DNA of 64,000 nt from Demequinaceae bacterium (lineage in GTDB: Bacteria; Actinomycetota; Actinomycetes; Actinomycetales; Demequinaceae). The DNA lies in assembly GCA_016933155.1 (NCBI GenBank), contig JAFGBM010000007.1, positions 186,001-250,000 on the forward strand, read 5' to 3'. The position numbers were made by a program, and so were the translations under genes. Shown in pieces: positions 26,364 through 35,369 of the stretch. The notes beneath the pieces were generated by a model. The model saw only the letters and a list, made by a program, of their open reading frames with translations. It ran no database searches and was not told the DNA's origin. Within the stretch, counting starts at the first letter, position 1, and each line of letters starts with the position of its first letter.

Positions 26364-27959
26364 CTAGTCATAGACCGCCTCCAGCGCCCACTCCCCTGGG
26401 TGGGGGGCGACCTGACCGGCGACCAGGACGGCCCGCCCGTCCGCCAGAAGAACCTGGAGGAACGCCCGTCGGGAGCCGTCCTCCGCCCACCACCGCTCGA
26501 CAACGGGCCACGGACCCGCCCAGGCCTCGACGGCGACGCTCTCCCCGTAGAGGACCGCCCAAGTGGGAGGTGCGCTCACGTAAAGCCGGGAAGTCACGGA
26601 GACGGGGCTCCCACCGGCGTCCAGAAGCCCGATGGGTTCGGGGGCGACGAGGACGGTCGCGGGGGCGGGATCCGGGAGGCGTCCCGGCCAGGGGAGGTCG
26701 ACGCGCCGACCCCCCCTCGGCTCCTGCCCCCACGGAACGAGGAGGGCGCGATCCCTCGGGGTCCGGCCTCCTTGCTCCTCGGCGATGAGCACAGATTCGG
26801 CCCCCACAAGCCCCTGGATGCGCTCCAGGGCCCGATGAGCCCTGGAGTCGGCCCCGGAGACCCCTCCCCAGAGGAAGTCCTGCTCCGCGCCCGCGGCGAC
26901 GACGTCGAGGGCCGTCAGGGTCAGGGACGTGAGGGTGGAGGCCTCCGGGCCCCCGGAGGTGCCGCTCAGCCAGCCCTCGAGCTGCCACCGGACCCTGTCC
27001 GTCATATGCCGGACGAAGGCCCCCGGGCGGGCTCCCACGTCGGTCCGCCAGATCCGCTCCAGAACCTCCCCCCGCTCGGTCGTCACGGCGACCGAGACCC
27101 TGAGGCACCTCACCCCCGCCCCCGACAACTCCCGGTCGAGAGCCTCCGCGACCCTCCCCGCGGCGAACACCAGCCTTTCGACGCTCTCCGCCCCATCCTC
27201 GAATTCCTCCCTGACCTCGATGTCCCGCTCGATCCGCCTCTCCACGGGGGGAGCGAGGTCCCCGCCGGACGCCAGCCGCAGGGCCCAGGCACCCACGGCC
27301 CCGAATCGGGCCAGGACGTCCCCGGGAGGGAGGGCGGCCACGTCCCCGAGGGTGCGGAGCCCGAGCCGGTCGAGGACGCCGACAAGGTCGGAGACGGCCT
27401 GGCGCTGGCGGGGCTCCATGGCGGCCTGGACGAGGTCGGAGGCGGGGCGGGGCGCGAGGAACTCCCGGGAGGACCTCTTGGGGACGATGACGTTCTCCCT
27501 CGCGGCGACGACGGCGGCCAGCAGTCCGTCGGCCACCCCGACCCCCGCCTCGCAACCGGTCGCCTCAACGACCACGGTGACGAGGGCCTCCGCGAGGACG
27601 GCCTCGGACCCGTGGAAGCGGGAGGCCCCTGTGGCTGGAATCATGAGGATTCCCGGTCGGGACACCTCGAGCCCGGAGACGACCCCTTCGGCCGCGACGG
27701 CGACGGCCTCGAAGGCGCGGACGTCTCGCCCCTCGTCGTGGGGGAGGAGGGCGATCGAGGGGCAGAGCCGCTGAGCCTGCCGCTTGCGCATCCCCCTCCG
27801 CACCCCCTCCCGTCGCGCGGCGGCGGAGACCGCGACAAGCCCCCTCCCGTGGAGGATCCCGGCCGGGGTCTCCGCCCCGAGGTCGGCCTCCGCGAGGGCC
27901 GCGACGATGGGCCAGTCCGGCACCCACAGGACCGCCCGGCGGACGACCTCTCCTCTCAT
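26364..27959 (-). CDS. imuB: ImuB, inactive Y-family polymerase-like mutasome hub
   Basis: 531 residues. The N-terminal palm begins RRAVLWVPDWPIVAAL, where active Y-family enzymes have catalytic acidic residues; as in known ImuB proteins the acidic triad is absent, so it should act as a scaffold. Fingers and little-finger regions follow; a helix-hairpin-helix-like segment DRLGLRTLGDVAALPPGD lies near 200-220. The long C-terminal tail contains VDLPWPGRLP, which sits where the beta-clamp-binding motif occurs in mycobacterial ImuB. ATGA overlap with imuA'. Confidence 0.94.
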   Translation of the reverse strand: MRGEVVRRAVLWVPDWPIVAALAEADLGAETPAGILHGRGLVAVSAAARREGVRRGMRKRQAQRLCPSIALLPHDEGRDVRAFEAVAVAAEGVVSGLEVSRPGILMIPATGASRFHGSEAVLAEALVTVVVEATGCEAGVGVADGLLAAVVAARENVIVPKRSSREFLAPRPASDLVQAAMEPRQRQAVSDLVGVLDRLGLRTLGDVAALPPGDVLARFGAVGAWALRLASGGDLAPPVERRIERDIEVREEFEDGAESVERLVFAAGRVAEALDRELSGAGVRCLRVSVAVTTERGEVLERIWRTDVGARPGAFVRHMTDRVRWQLEGWLSGTSGGPEASTLTSLTLTALDVVAAGAEQDFLWGGVSGADSRAHRALERIQGLVGAESVLIAEEQGGRTPRDRALLVPWGQEPRGGRRVDLPWPGRLPDPAPATVLVAPEPIGLLDAGGSPVSVTSRLYVSAPPTWAVLYGESVAVEAWAGPWPVVERWWAEDGSRRAFLQVLLADGRAVLVAGQVAPHPGEWALEAVYD

Positions 27960-28756
27960 GCGAGCCCCAGGACCCGTCGAGCCTCCTCCCGCGCCACGGA
28001 CGGGCGCCCCCCGGCTCCCACGTTCCCCTCAGAAGCCTCGGCGTCGAGGACGATGGCAACCTCGTCGGGAGCCCCCATGCGGCGCCCCGAGCGGGCGACG
28101 GTCAGGGTGCGTTCCCTCAGGCGACCCTCCCCCGCGCCGAGCCCGACCCACTCCGAGCGGAGCACACGGAGCGCGACGTGGGTTCCGGGGTGGGGGGAGG
28201 TGCCGACGAGGACGACCCCCCGCTCGCGGGCGCGGGCCGCCAGCCGACGGAGGTCGGGATCGGTCAGGGCCAGGTGGGGGCCCAGCACGACGATGTCCAT
28301 GCCGTCGATTGAGGCCGCAACGATGGCGGCGGCCTCGGCCCCGGGATGGGGCACGAGGGCGAGGCGGGAGAGATCGATCCCCCAACGGGCGGCGGCCACC
28401 ACCCCGATGTGGGGCAACCCCAGGATCGCGGCCCAGGACCCCTCCCTGGAGGCACGGGCGATGAGCGCGAGGATGAGGGAGGTCGATCCCTCAGCCGAGA
28501 CGACCGCACCCCGGCGAAGCACGTTCCCGGGAAGCAGCCCGGCGACGCGGGAGTCGACCGGGAGGGCCCCCGCCCGCGGAGAAACCGTCGCCCCCGTCTC
28601 CGGGTCGAGGGCGAGGCCGGAGATCACCCCGAGACGTCCCTCGGCCCCGGCAAGGGCGGCGCGGGCTCGGGCGAGGCGGTCTTCCGCCGTCTCGAGCACG
28701 GTTTCGCGGGAGGCTGGACCCGAGGTCTCCGTCTCGGGAGATGCCGTGACCGTCAT
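27956..28756 (-). CDS. imuA': ImuA'-like mutasome protein
   Basis: 266 residues from the ATG at 28756 (MTVTASPE), preceded by AAGGAG five bases upstream; an ATG five codons earlier has no Shine-Dalgarno. It has a RecA/SulA-like core without a Walker A motif: an N-terminal coiled stretch (VLETAEDRLARARAAL), then LVPHPGAEAAAIVAASIDGMD and MDIVVLGPHLALTDPDLRRLAARARERG. First gene of the operon, placed 60 bp downstream of a LexA box, with imuB coupled by a 4-base overlap. Confidence 0.9.
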   Translation of the reverse strand: MTVTASPETETSGPASRETVLETAEDRLARARAALAGAEGRLGVISGLALDPETGATVSPRAGALPVDSRVAGLLPGNVLRRGAVVSAEGSTSLILALIARASREGSWAAILGLPHIGVVAAARWGIDLSRLALVPHPGAEAAAIVAASIDGMDIVVLGPHLALTDPDLRRLAARARERGVVLVGTSPHPGTHVALRVLRSEWVGLGAGEGRLRERTLTVARSGRRMGAPDEVAIVLDAEASEGNVGAGGRPSVAREEARRVLGLA

Positions 28757-28817
28757 CGGGGCTCCTTCCATGAGGACCGGTCTATGAGAACTGGGGCCCT
28801 ATCGAGATCCGGCCCAT

Positions 28818-28833
28818 TCGAACGTATGTTCGA
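28818..28833. promoter_or_regulatory. LexA (SOS) box upstream of imuA'-imuB-dnaE2
   Basis: TCGAACGTATGTTCGA is a perfect 16-bp palindrome matching the actinobacterial/Bacillus-type LexA consensus TCGAAC-N4-GTTCGA. It lies about 62 bp before the imuA' start codon, so the mutasome should be repressed by LexA and induced by DNA damage. Confidence 0.92.
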
Positions 28834-28855
28834 TTGTCTCACGACTTCCCGACAC

Positions 28856-28880
28856 GGGGAATGCCTATGGGGCGTTCCCC
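28856..28880. terminator. hairpin after the sugar operon, before the SOS operon
   Basis: GGGGAATGCC pairs with GGGCGTTCCCC (one G-T) around a short loop; about 10 bp of stem, no T-tract. It sits 80 bp after the fucU-type stop codon in a 205-bp spacer that otherwise holds the imuA' promoter and LexA box. Confidence 0.4.
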
Positions 28881-28961
28881 CTCGATCACGGAATCAAACC
28901 TAGGCGAATCGCCCCATGCGAGGACGGCGGAGCTCCTTTGACGTGACGGCCCGGGCGAGGC

Positions 28962-29402
28962 CTAACCGCCGCCAGACGTGATGACGCCCTTGTGCAGGAT
29001 GAAACAGCCGTAGGGCTCGGCTTCGAGGGTGTGCACGACGGCGAACGCGGCCTTCGCGCGCTCATAGAACTCGAGCCGGGGAACGACGCCCCATTCGAGG
29101 GTTCGATCGTGATAGGTGCGGGCGATGTCGAGGATCCTCTCCTGAACCGGGGCGACAATCCTGGGGTCGTCGTCGACCTCCATGCGCTCCATCGGTGCGG
29201 GGACGAATGTGTCGAGGGGAAAGACGCTGAGGATGGCACGCAGCGCCCTCTCCACGCCGATCTCGCCCAATCGGACGACGGGGCGGCCGGCCGCAGCCGC
29301 GGGGTAGTTCCGGTCGACGAGCAGCAATTGGTCTCCGTGACCCATGTCGTCGAGGATGCGGAGAAGGCCTCCGTTCAGGACCGGATCAATCCCCTTGAGC
29401 AT
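28962..29402 (-). CDS. RbsD/FucU-family sugar mutarotase
   Basis: 146 residues from the ATG at 29402 with GGAGG six bases upstream. FucU-type signature: MLKGIDPVLNGG, MGHGDQLLLVDRNYPA (catalytic His22, Asp30) and FYERAKAAFAVV near residues 116-127. These enzymes interconvert alpha and beta anomers of pentoses and fucose and feed ring-specific isomerases. Last gene of the leftward sugar operon, 37 bp after the SorC-type regulator. The sugar is probably the one imported by the RbsACB-type transporter; it reads closer to FucU than RbsD. Confidence 0.88.
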   Translation of the reverse strand: MLKGIDPVLNGGLLRILDDMGHGDQLLLVDRNYPAAAAGRPVVRLGEIGVERALRAILSVFPLDTFVPAPMERMEVDDDPRIVAPVQERILDIARTYHDRTLEWGVVPRLEFYERAKAAFAVVHTLEAEPYGCFILHKGVITSGGG

Positions 29403-29439
29403 GTGCCCCTCCAAAGTCTCCGGCGTGGCTCGGACGCCC

Positions 29440-30423
29440 CTAAGCGTCGATCAGCCGCCGAGCAACGGCGACGTCGGTGATGAGCACGTCGATCCACTTT
29501 CCAAGCGCGGCGGCGTGTATCGCCTCGAACTTGCGGCCCCCGCCGGCGATCCCCACCTTGCGGGGCACCGCCCTCAGGTCGTCGCTGCTGATGCCCACCA
29601 CACGGGAGTCGAGTTCGGTCTTGACAAGTTCGCCGTTCGCATCGAAGTAACGGAGGCAGACGTCCCCGACCGCTCCCACATCCCGAAGAAGCGCGAGGTC
29701 CGACTCTGGCACCGCGTTTCCCGATGCCGCCAGCAAGGTCGATGGGTTCAGGCTTCCGATCCCGGCGAGGAGGACGCTGAGGTTCTTCCATTCGGCGCAC
29801 AGTTCGCTGATGTAGGGATCCTCCATGAGCGTGTCGCGTGCGGCTTGGCTTCCGACGATTCCCGGGGCGTGGAAGAACTTGGGCTCCCCCCCGGTCACCT
29901 GGGCGAAACGGTCGGTCAGGCGCGTCGCCTTCACCTGCACGCTGGGGTTCCCCACACCCCCGATGACCTGCACGACCTCGCTCGCGGTGCGCACCGTGCG
30001 TGGAGACATGGCATCGGCCGTCGCCAACAAGGTCGACGACCACGACGAGAGCCCAACCCGGTCGCTTGCGGAAAGGGTGGTCTCCAAATAGGCGGCACCC
30101 GCCGCGCCGAGAGCCGCGATGACCGCAGCATCGTCGTCCGCCGACGTGTCCGCGATGACCACATCGGCAAGCCCGTACTTGTCACGAACGGCTTCCTCCA
30201 GATCGGGGTGCACCCCCGGCGGGGGAATCACGACGGTCCGGACGATCCGAAGGGCGACAGCCTCCTTGAGGAAGCGGGAAACACGAGACTGCGAAATGTG
30301 GAGACGCTCGGCTATCTCTGGTTGACGAAGACCCTGCTCGTGATACAGCCGTGCGATCTTCGTCACCAGAGACATCCGGTCCGGTGACAGCCTGCTCGCG
30401 GAATGGTGCGGTTGCGTGGACAT
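29440..30423 (-). CDS. SorC-family transcriptional regulator
   Basis: 327 residues: a winged helix-turn-helix at about 18-62 (LYHEQGLRQPEIAERLHISQSRVSRFLKEA) and a C-terminal sugar-phosphate sensing domain of the SorC/CggR type (VIGGVGNPSVQVKATRLTDR; LLAGIGSL; VVGISSDDL; GIAGGGRKFEAIHAAALGKWI). Such proteins bind a phosphorylated sugar as effector. It sits inside the operon it probably controls, 58 bp after the isomerase gene. Confidence 0.92.
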   Translation of the reverse strand: MSTQPHHSASRLSPDRMSLVTKIARLYHEQGLRQPEIAERLHISQSRVSRFLKEAVALRIVRTVVIPPPGVHPDLEEAVRDKYGLADVVIADTSADDDAAVIAALGAAGAAYLETTLSASDRVGLSSWSSTLLATADAMSPRTVRTASEVVQVIGGVGNPSVQVKATRLTDRFAQVTGGEPKFFHAPGIVGSQAARDTLMEDPYISELCAEWKNLSVLLAGIGSLNPSTLLAASGNAVPESDLALLRDVGAVGDVCLRYFDANGELVKTELDSRVVGISSDDLRAVPRKVGIAGGGRKFEAIHAAALGKWIDVLITDVAVARRLIDA

Positions 30424-30481
30424 CCTCCTCGTCTACCGTTCTTCCCGCTGCGTGGATCCTGTCACGTCACTCAACTCCTCT

Positions 30482-31465
30482 TCAGTACGAAGAAAACAAC
30501 GCTCGCTGCGCGAGGGCAAGCGCCCCAATCGCATCGTGTTGGTCCTGAGCCTTCTGAAGGGCTTCACAATCGAGTTTATCGAGCCCGCGATCGACTGCCT
30601 TGAGGAAGTCTATGGCGTGATCCGCCGCCGCGACGGAATCCTCGCGGAACGGGAACTGATCTAACTGCCACACGCCTTCCCACTTGTTCTTCCGCAGCGT
30701 GTAGAAGAATTCGAACAGCTCGATCGGATTGAGCGAACCCGCCACCAGGTCATCGTCCCAACCTCGATAGTTGTCGTTGACATCCATGCCGAAGAGCCGC
30801 CCGTAGTCGATGGCGAGTTGGGCCGAATCGGCCGGAGACTCTCCCCCATACAGGGCGTGCCCATAGTCGAGAAGGATGCCGACATTCGGCAGTCCGATCT
30901 TCTCCATGCCGAGAAGCGTCCGGGCACAGGAGTGGTAGCTCATGTGGACTCGGGGTTCCCGCGGCTTGTATTCGACGACGAACTTCAAGTCGGGGTTCTC
31001 GCTCGCCAACTGGCCGACGCCGTCCATCGATGCCTTCCACAACGCCCCGTGGTCTACCTGGAAGGGGTAGTCCCAGCCATCCTGCCCCGGCCAAAGCTTG
31101 ACGTAGTCCGCGCCGAAGTGCCGAACGACGTCCGCGGCTTCGGTGATGAGGTCGTGGGCGAGTTTGCGGATCCCCGGATCGGGGTTCGTGAAGGAGCCCT
31201 TCGCGAAGACCCGGGTGTAGATCTCCGGTGTGATGCCGACGACGCGAAGCTTGTTTCGCTCCAGAGCCTCGTCGATTTGCTCATTTGTGTATTCGCCCCC
31301 GAAGTAGGGGTAGATCAGGTCGACGACGGAAAGATCCCGCACCTTTCCCGCGAGGTCGATCGCGTCGAGGATGGTTCTTGGCTCGCCGTAGCCGTCGGTC
31401 GCATATCGATCGACATAGGTCGCGAAGTGCCAGATTCCTGCTCCATACACCTGTTTGCTGGCCAT
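30482..31465 (-). CDS. TIM-barrel sugar isomerase (xylose isomerase/AP endonuclease 2 fold)
   Basis: 327 residues with GAGGAAGAGG upstream. The metal-ligand pattern of the PF01261-type barrel is visible: Glu in [14 protein letters not shown], Asp in [12 protein letters not shown], Asp in FGMDVNDNY and a C-terminal [12 protein letters not shown] strand. This fold includes L-rhamnose, D-tagatose and D-apiose isomerases. In this operon it should convert the imported aldose to a ketose for the FGGY kinase; D-apiose to D-apulose is the best fit to the gene set, an inference. Coupled between transporter and regulator genes. Confidence 0.82.
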   Translation of the reverse strand: MASKQVYGAGIWHFATYVDRYATDGYGEPRTILDAIDLAGKVRDLSVVDLIYPYFGGEYTNEQIDEALERNKLRVVGITPEIYTRVFAKGSFTNPDPGIRKLAHDLITEAADVVRHFGADYVKLWPGQDGWDYPFQVDHGALWKASMDGVGQLASENPDLKFVVEYKPREPRVHMSYHSCARTLLGMEKIGLPNVGILLDYGHALYGGESPADSAQLAIDYGRLFGMDVNDNYRGWDDDLVAGSLNPIELFEFFYTLRKNKWEGVWQLDQFPFREDSVAAADHAIDFLKAVDRGLDKLDCEALQKAQDQHDAIGALALAQRALFSSY

Positions 31466-31526
31466 CGTGGTTCCTCTTCCTCATGTCTGTCTCGTTGCTG
31501 CATGCTGTCATACCATGTCAGGGGGC

Positions 31527-31602
31527 GGCCGGGACGGTTTCCCGCCCCGGCCCTCCCTGTTTCAAGGAGGAGGGATGGTCAGGGCGGTTTCCCGCCCTGG
31601 CC
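31527..31602. repeat. two tandem hairpin units after the sugar-binding protein gene
   Basis: Two 26-base units, 31527-31552 and 31577-31602, start 50 bp apart. Each is an 11-bp stem with loop TTTC (GAAA on the minus strand), and each is followed by CCCTCCC. The stems differ at two positions that keep pairing mostly intact (one A-C/G-U or U-G change in each). They lie 20-95 bases after the rbsB-type stop in the operon, the usual place for mRNA 3-prime stabilisers that raise binding-protein yield. Confidence 0.75.
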
Positions 31603-31620
31603 CTCCCTTCTGGGGAATGA

Positions 31621-32592
31621 CTAGTCCGAAAGGCCCCAGTCGGCATACTTGTCAGCGTTCTCGATCGTGATGTTCTGGCAGTTGATCGACTGCTTCTCCG
31701 GCTGTCCGGTGGAACCGGTCTTGAGCCAAAGGTCAGCCTGCTCAACGGCCAACTCAGCACTGAGGATCACGGGCTGAAGGCCCGTCACCAGCAACGTGCC
31801 AGCCTTGATGGCCGCAACGGCGTCCGGGCTTCCATCGAAGCCACCGACGACGATCTGTCCGGTCAGACCGGCAGCATCGATGGCAGCGACGGCGCCGAGC
31901 GCCATGGTGTCGTTACCGGCGATAACACCGACAACATCCGGGTTGGCCTGAAGGAGGGTCTCCATTACAGTGAAGGCCTCTTCCTGGCTCCAGTTGGCGG
32001 TCTGCTGGGCAACCATCTCGAACTCCGGGTGCTGGTCAATAACGCTGTGGAAGCCCGTAGACCGCACTCCAGCGTTGGTGTCCGTTTCCCGCCCGGTGAG
32101 CTCGATGTACTTACCGCCGTCGGGAAGAGCGGCAACCCACTCTTCTGCAACGGCCGTAGCACCCTGAGCGTTGTCCGCGACGATCTGCGAGATGGCAATG
32201 CCAGTCGCGTTGATCTCACGGTCAATGAGGAACACGCCGATGCCGGCGTCGGTCGCGCGCCGAACGGCGCCGATCGAGTCGTCCGCACCTGCGTTGTCCA
32301 GGATGATCGCCACAGCCCCGGCCTCGATGGCCGCGTCGACAAGGTCGCTCTCCTTCTGAGCGTCACCGTCGTGCGACTGGTAGGTCGTGGTGTATCCCAG
32401 CTCTTCCGCCTTGGCAACTGCAGCCTCGCCTTCAGCGGCGAAGAACGGGTTGTCAAGCTCCGGCACAATCACCGCGATAAGTCCACCCTCCGTGGGTCCG
32501 CTCTCCTCGGGCTCATCCGAGGAGCAGCCTGAGAGAGCGGCCGCGGAGAAGGACGCAATCGCCGCAACGGCGAATATCTTCCTTCGAATCAT
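31621..32592 (-). CDS. sugar ABC transporter substrate-binding lipoprotein (RbsB type)
   Basis: 323 residues from the ATG at 32592 (GAAAGGTG upstream). Lipoprotein signal with lipobox ALSGC (Cys23). Periplasmic-binding-protein-4 domain: AVIVPELDNPFFAAEGEAA, LIDREINATG, ELTGRETDTNAGVRSTGF, VIAGNDTMALGAVAAID, VGGFDGSPDAVAAI. The ligand contacts resemble ribose/allose-type pentose binders, but the sugar is not readable. By eye the gene is a little less GC-rich than the mutasome region. It is followed by tandem hairpins that may stabilise its mRNA. Confidence 0.93.
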   Translation of the reverse strand: MIRRKIFAVAAIASFSAAALSGCSSDEPEESGPTEGGLIAVIVPELDNPFFAAEGEAAVAKAEELGYTTTYQSHDGDAQKESDLVDAAIEAGAVAIILDNAGADDSIGAVRRATDAGIGVFLIDREINATGIAISQIVADNAQGATAVAEEWVAALPDGGKYIELTGRETDTNAGVRSTGFHSVIDQHPEFEMVAQQTANWSQEEAFTVMETLLQANPDVVGVIAGNDTMALGAVAAIDAAGLTGQIVVGGFDGSPDAVAAIKAGTLLVTGLQPVILSAELAVEQADLWLKTGSTGQPEKQSINCQNITIENADKYADWGLSD

Positions 32593-32647
32593 GTACTGCA
32601 CCTTTCTCTTGGTACCGGGCGACGATATTGTCGTCCGGCTATTCTGG

Positions 32648-33781
32648 TCAGCCGCCTTTGACCGCCGTCTGATCAGAAATCTCTGTGGTTTGAGAAGCCG
32701 ATGAACCGCTGGCAGCCGCGATGGCCGCGTTCTTCGTGCTCTTGATGCGTTGTTGGGCCTGGTCGATGATCACCGCCACGATGATCACGACACCCTTGAT
32801 GGCCGTCTGCCAGAACGAGGAGACTCCGACGTTCACAAGCCCGTCATTGAGGAAGCCGATGACAAAGGCCCCGAGGAGCACGCCGCGAATCGTGCCACGG
32901 CCGCCCATGAGGGAGGCCCCACCGATGACGCACGCCGCGATCGCGTTGAGCTCGAAGGTCTCGCCCGATCCCGGGATGGCGCTGGTCAGTTGGGACGCGG
33001 TCACCAAGCCAGCGATGCCTGCACAGAATCCAGAGATCATGTAGGCGCGGATCTTCACCTTCTTGACGGGCACACCTGCGAGTTCGGCCGCGCGTTCATT
33101 GCCCCCGACGGCATATACAGAACGACCGAATGGGGTCTTCGTCAGGATGAACGCGGCGATGATCGCGAGGACCAGCATGATCCATATCTGCATGGGTACG
33201 CCAAGCGGCCGAGATACCCCGAGAATGTCGAATCCCTCGTTCCCGAGTTCGGGCGAACCCTGAAGCCGGGGCATCGTCTTGCCATTGGAAATGAGCAGCG
33301 CCGCCCCGCGGGCGACGTACATCATTCCTAACGTCGCAATGAAGGGAGCGACTTCGAATCTTGTTATGAGGTAGCCGTTGATCCACCCGACGAGGGTGCC
33401 GACGGCCAAGGCGAGCAGGATGACCACCCACACCTGCGGGTAGAGAATAACGTTGAGCGAATCGATCTCCCATCCCTGAAGGAAGACGCCCGCGACGATA
33501 CCGGTTAAGCCGAGGGTGGAACCTACGGAGAGGTCAATCCCTCCCTTGATGATGACGAACAGCATGCCGATCGCGAGGAACGCGTTGATCGCGACGTGCT
33601 TCGACATTGTCAGGACATTCGAATAGCTGAGGAAGGTGTCCGAGAGCATCGAGAACATGATGATGAGCACGATCAGGGCGATGAACGCCCGGCCCTCCAG
33701 GAGGATGCCCCCGACATCGATCGACCTTCCACGTACGGTGATGAGCCCCTTCTTCTTGGGCTCAGCCTGTGTCGCGCTCAT
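32648..33781 (-). CDS. sugar ABC transporter permease (RbsC type)
   Basis: 377 residues with about ten hydrophobic segments and the family signatures IKGGIDLSVGSTLGL, FIATLGMMYVARG, and the coupling loop NERAAELAGVPVKKVK. The last 35 residues are a polar Ser/Thr/Ala-rich tail. ATGA overlap with the ATPase gene upstream; 55 bp precede the binding-protein gene. Works as a homodimer with the RbsA-type ATPase. Confidence 0.95.
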   Translation of the reverse strand: MSATQAEPKKKGLITVRGRSIDVGGILLEGRAFIALIVLIIMFSMLSDTFLSYSNVLTMSKHVAINAFLAIGMLFVIIKGGIDLSVGSTLGLTGIVAGVFLQGWEIDSLNVILYPQVWVVILLALAVGTLVGWINGYLITRFEVAPFIATLGMMYVARGAALLISNGKTMPRLQGSPELGNEGFDILGVSRPLGVPMQIWIMLVLAIIAAFILTKTPFGRSVYAVGGNERAAELAGVPVKKVKIRAYMISGFCAGIAGLVTASQLTSAIPGSGETFELNAIAACVIGGASLMGGRGTIRGVLLGAFVIGFLNDGLVNVGVSSFWQTAIKGVVIIVAVIIDQAQQRIKSTKNAAIAAASGSSASQTTEISDQTAVKGG

Positions 33782-35361
33782 CGCGCTCCCGCCTTTCCTC
33801 GTGCAGCGGTCTCGCCGCTCGCCACCATTAGTTGTTCCCGAGTTGTCTTTCGCGGATCGAATTCGCCCACGATCTGTCCTTTGGACATCACCACCACCCG
33901 ATTGGCGGCATTGAGAGCCTCGCCGACCTCGCTCGTCGCGAAGAGAACCGCCAGCCCCCGGCGGGCCTCACGGGTCATGAGGGTGTAGATCTCCGCCTTC
34001 GCGCCGACGTCGATGCCGCGCGTGGGCTCATCGAGAAGGAGGACGTGGGGCGTCGTGAGCAGCACTCGGGCGAGGACGACCTTCTGCTGATTTCCTCCGC
34101 TCAGGGAGTCGATCGACGCCGCCTCGCTTTCGGTCTTGACCGTGACGTCACGGATTCCGTTGTTGACGGCGTCCGTCATTTGCCGTTTCCTGAGCCAGAA
34201 ACCCTTGACGAACGCCTTGAGGCTCGAGAGGGCGATGTTTCCGCCGACGCTGAGGCTTGGGATGAGTCCGTCACGCTGCCGGTCCTCCGGAACCAAGGTC
34301 ATTCCGAGATCGATTCGATCGCCGACCGTCTCGTCGACGACGGACCGGCCGAGCACCGTGACGGAGCCATTGACGATCGGCAATCGTCCGGCGAGTGCTT
34401 CCAGGAGCTCGGTCCGCCCGGCCCCCATGAGCCCGTAGAGGCACACCATCTCTCCGGCGCGCACGTCGAGATCCAGGCCGTCGACGGCGAGGCGTGACGT
34501 GTTCATCTGGTCGACAATCTTGATGTCGCGAAGAGAGAGGGCGACGTCGCCGTAATCCTCTCGCAGTTCGAACTTGAGGTCGTCCGCGGCGCGACCCACC
34601 ATGCGGGTGATCACCCAGTTCAGGTCGACGTCAGCGCGGTCGGCCTCCGCCACTAGGGCACCATCGCGGAAGACCACTACCCGGTCCGCGATCTCAAGCG
34701 CCTCCTCGAGGTGGTGGGAGATGTAGACGATGGCCACCCCCGCCGCCTTGAGTTCCCGGATCACGCGGAACAGGACGACGACCTCGTTGCCCGACAGGGC
34801 CGACGTCGGTTCGTCCATGATCAGGACACGCGCTTCGGAGGCGAGCGCCCGGGCGATCTCTACGATCTGCTGCTGGCCGAGCCGGAGGTCGGCCACGAGC
34901 GTGTCGGGGCTGAGGTCCTCCTCGAGGTGCTTCAGGACGGCCCCGGCCGCCTCGCTCTCGCTGGCCCGGTCGATCGTGCCCCCTCGGCCCGTGATGTCGC
35001 GACCGATGAAGATGTTGTCGCTGATGCTGAGGTTGGCGCAGAGGTTGAGTTCCTGGTGGATGATCGAGATGCCTTGTTGTGAGGCATCGATCGTGTTCTT
35101 GAGGGAGATCTCTTCGCCATCGAGTTCGAGGGTTCCCGAGGTGGGGCTCTCGATGCCGCTCATGATCTTCATCAGGGTCGATTTGCCCGCCCCGTTTTCC
35201 CCGAACAGAACCGTGACCTGCCCGCGCTTGATCGTGAAGTCGACACCCTTGAGTGCATGGGTCGCCCCGTAGTGCTTTGTGATGCCCCGCGCTCGCATGA
35301 CGATCGCGGAAACGGTGCCATTTGCCACTTCGGTGTCTGCCTTGACCTTTGTCCGAATCAT
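33778..35361 (-). CDS. sugar ABC transporter ATPase (RbsA type, two NBDs)
   Basis: 527 residues. First domain: Walker A GENGAGKST (about 55-63), signature near LRLGQQQIVEIARAL, Walker B VLIMDEPTSAL. The second domain has a degenerate Walker A (GLMGAGRTE) and intact LSGGNQQKVVLAR and LLLDEPTRGIDVG, as is normal for RbsA/MglA proteins. It follows the DUF2291-like gene by 8 bp and overlaps the permease gene by 4. Confidence 0.95.
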   Translation of the reverse strand: MIRTKVKADTEVANGTVSAIVMRARGITKHYGATHALKGVDFTIKRGQVTVLFGENGAGKSTLMKIMSGIESPTSGTLELDGEEISLKNTIDASQQGISIIHQELNLCANLSISDNIFIGRDITGRGGTIDRASESEAAGAVLKHLEEDLSPDTLVADLRLGQQQIVEIARALASEARVLIMDEPTSALSGNEVVVLFRVIRELKAAGVAIVYISHHLEEALEIADRVVVFRDGALVAEADRADVDLNWVITRMVGRAADDLKFELREDYGDVALSLRDIKIVDQMNTSRLAVDGLDLDVRAGEMVCLYGLMGAGRTELLEALAGRLPIVNGSVTVLGRSVVDETVGDRIDLGMTLVPEDRQRDGLIPSLSVGGNIALSSLKAFVKGFWLRKRQMTDAVNNGIRDVTVKTESEAASIDSLSGGNQQKVVLARVLLTTPHVLLLDEPTRGIDVGAKAEIYTLMTREARRGLAVLFATSEVGEALNAANRVVVMSKGQIVGEFDPRKTTREQLMVASGETAARGKAGAR

Positions 35362-35369
35362 GGGTCGTC

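Noticed and set aside
26400-28787. A 795-codon plus-strand frame opposite imuB and imuA'
   Set aside because: Antisense to clearly recognised genes, low-complexity Gly/Pro/Arg composition, no family resemblance.
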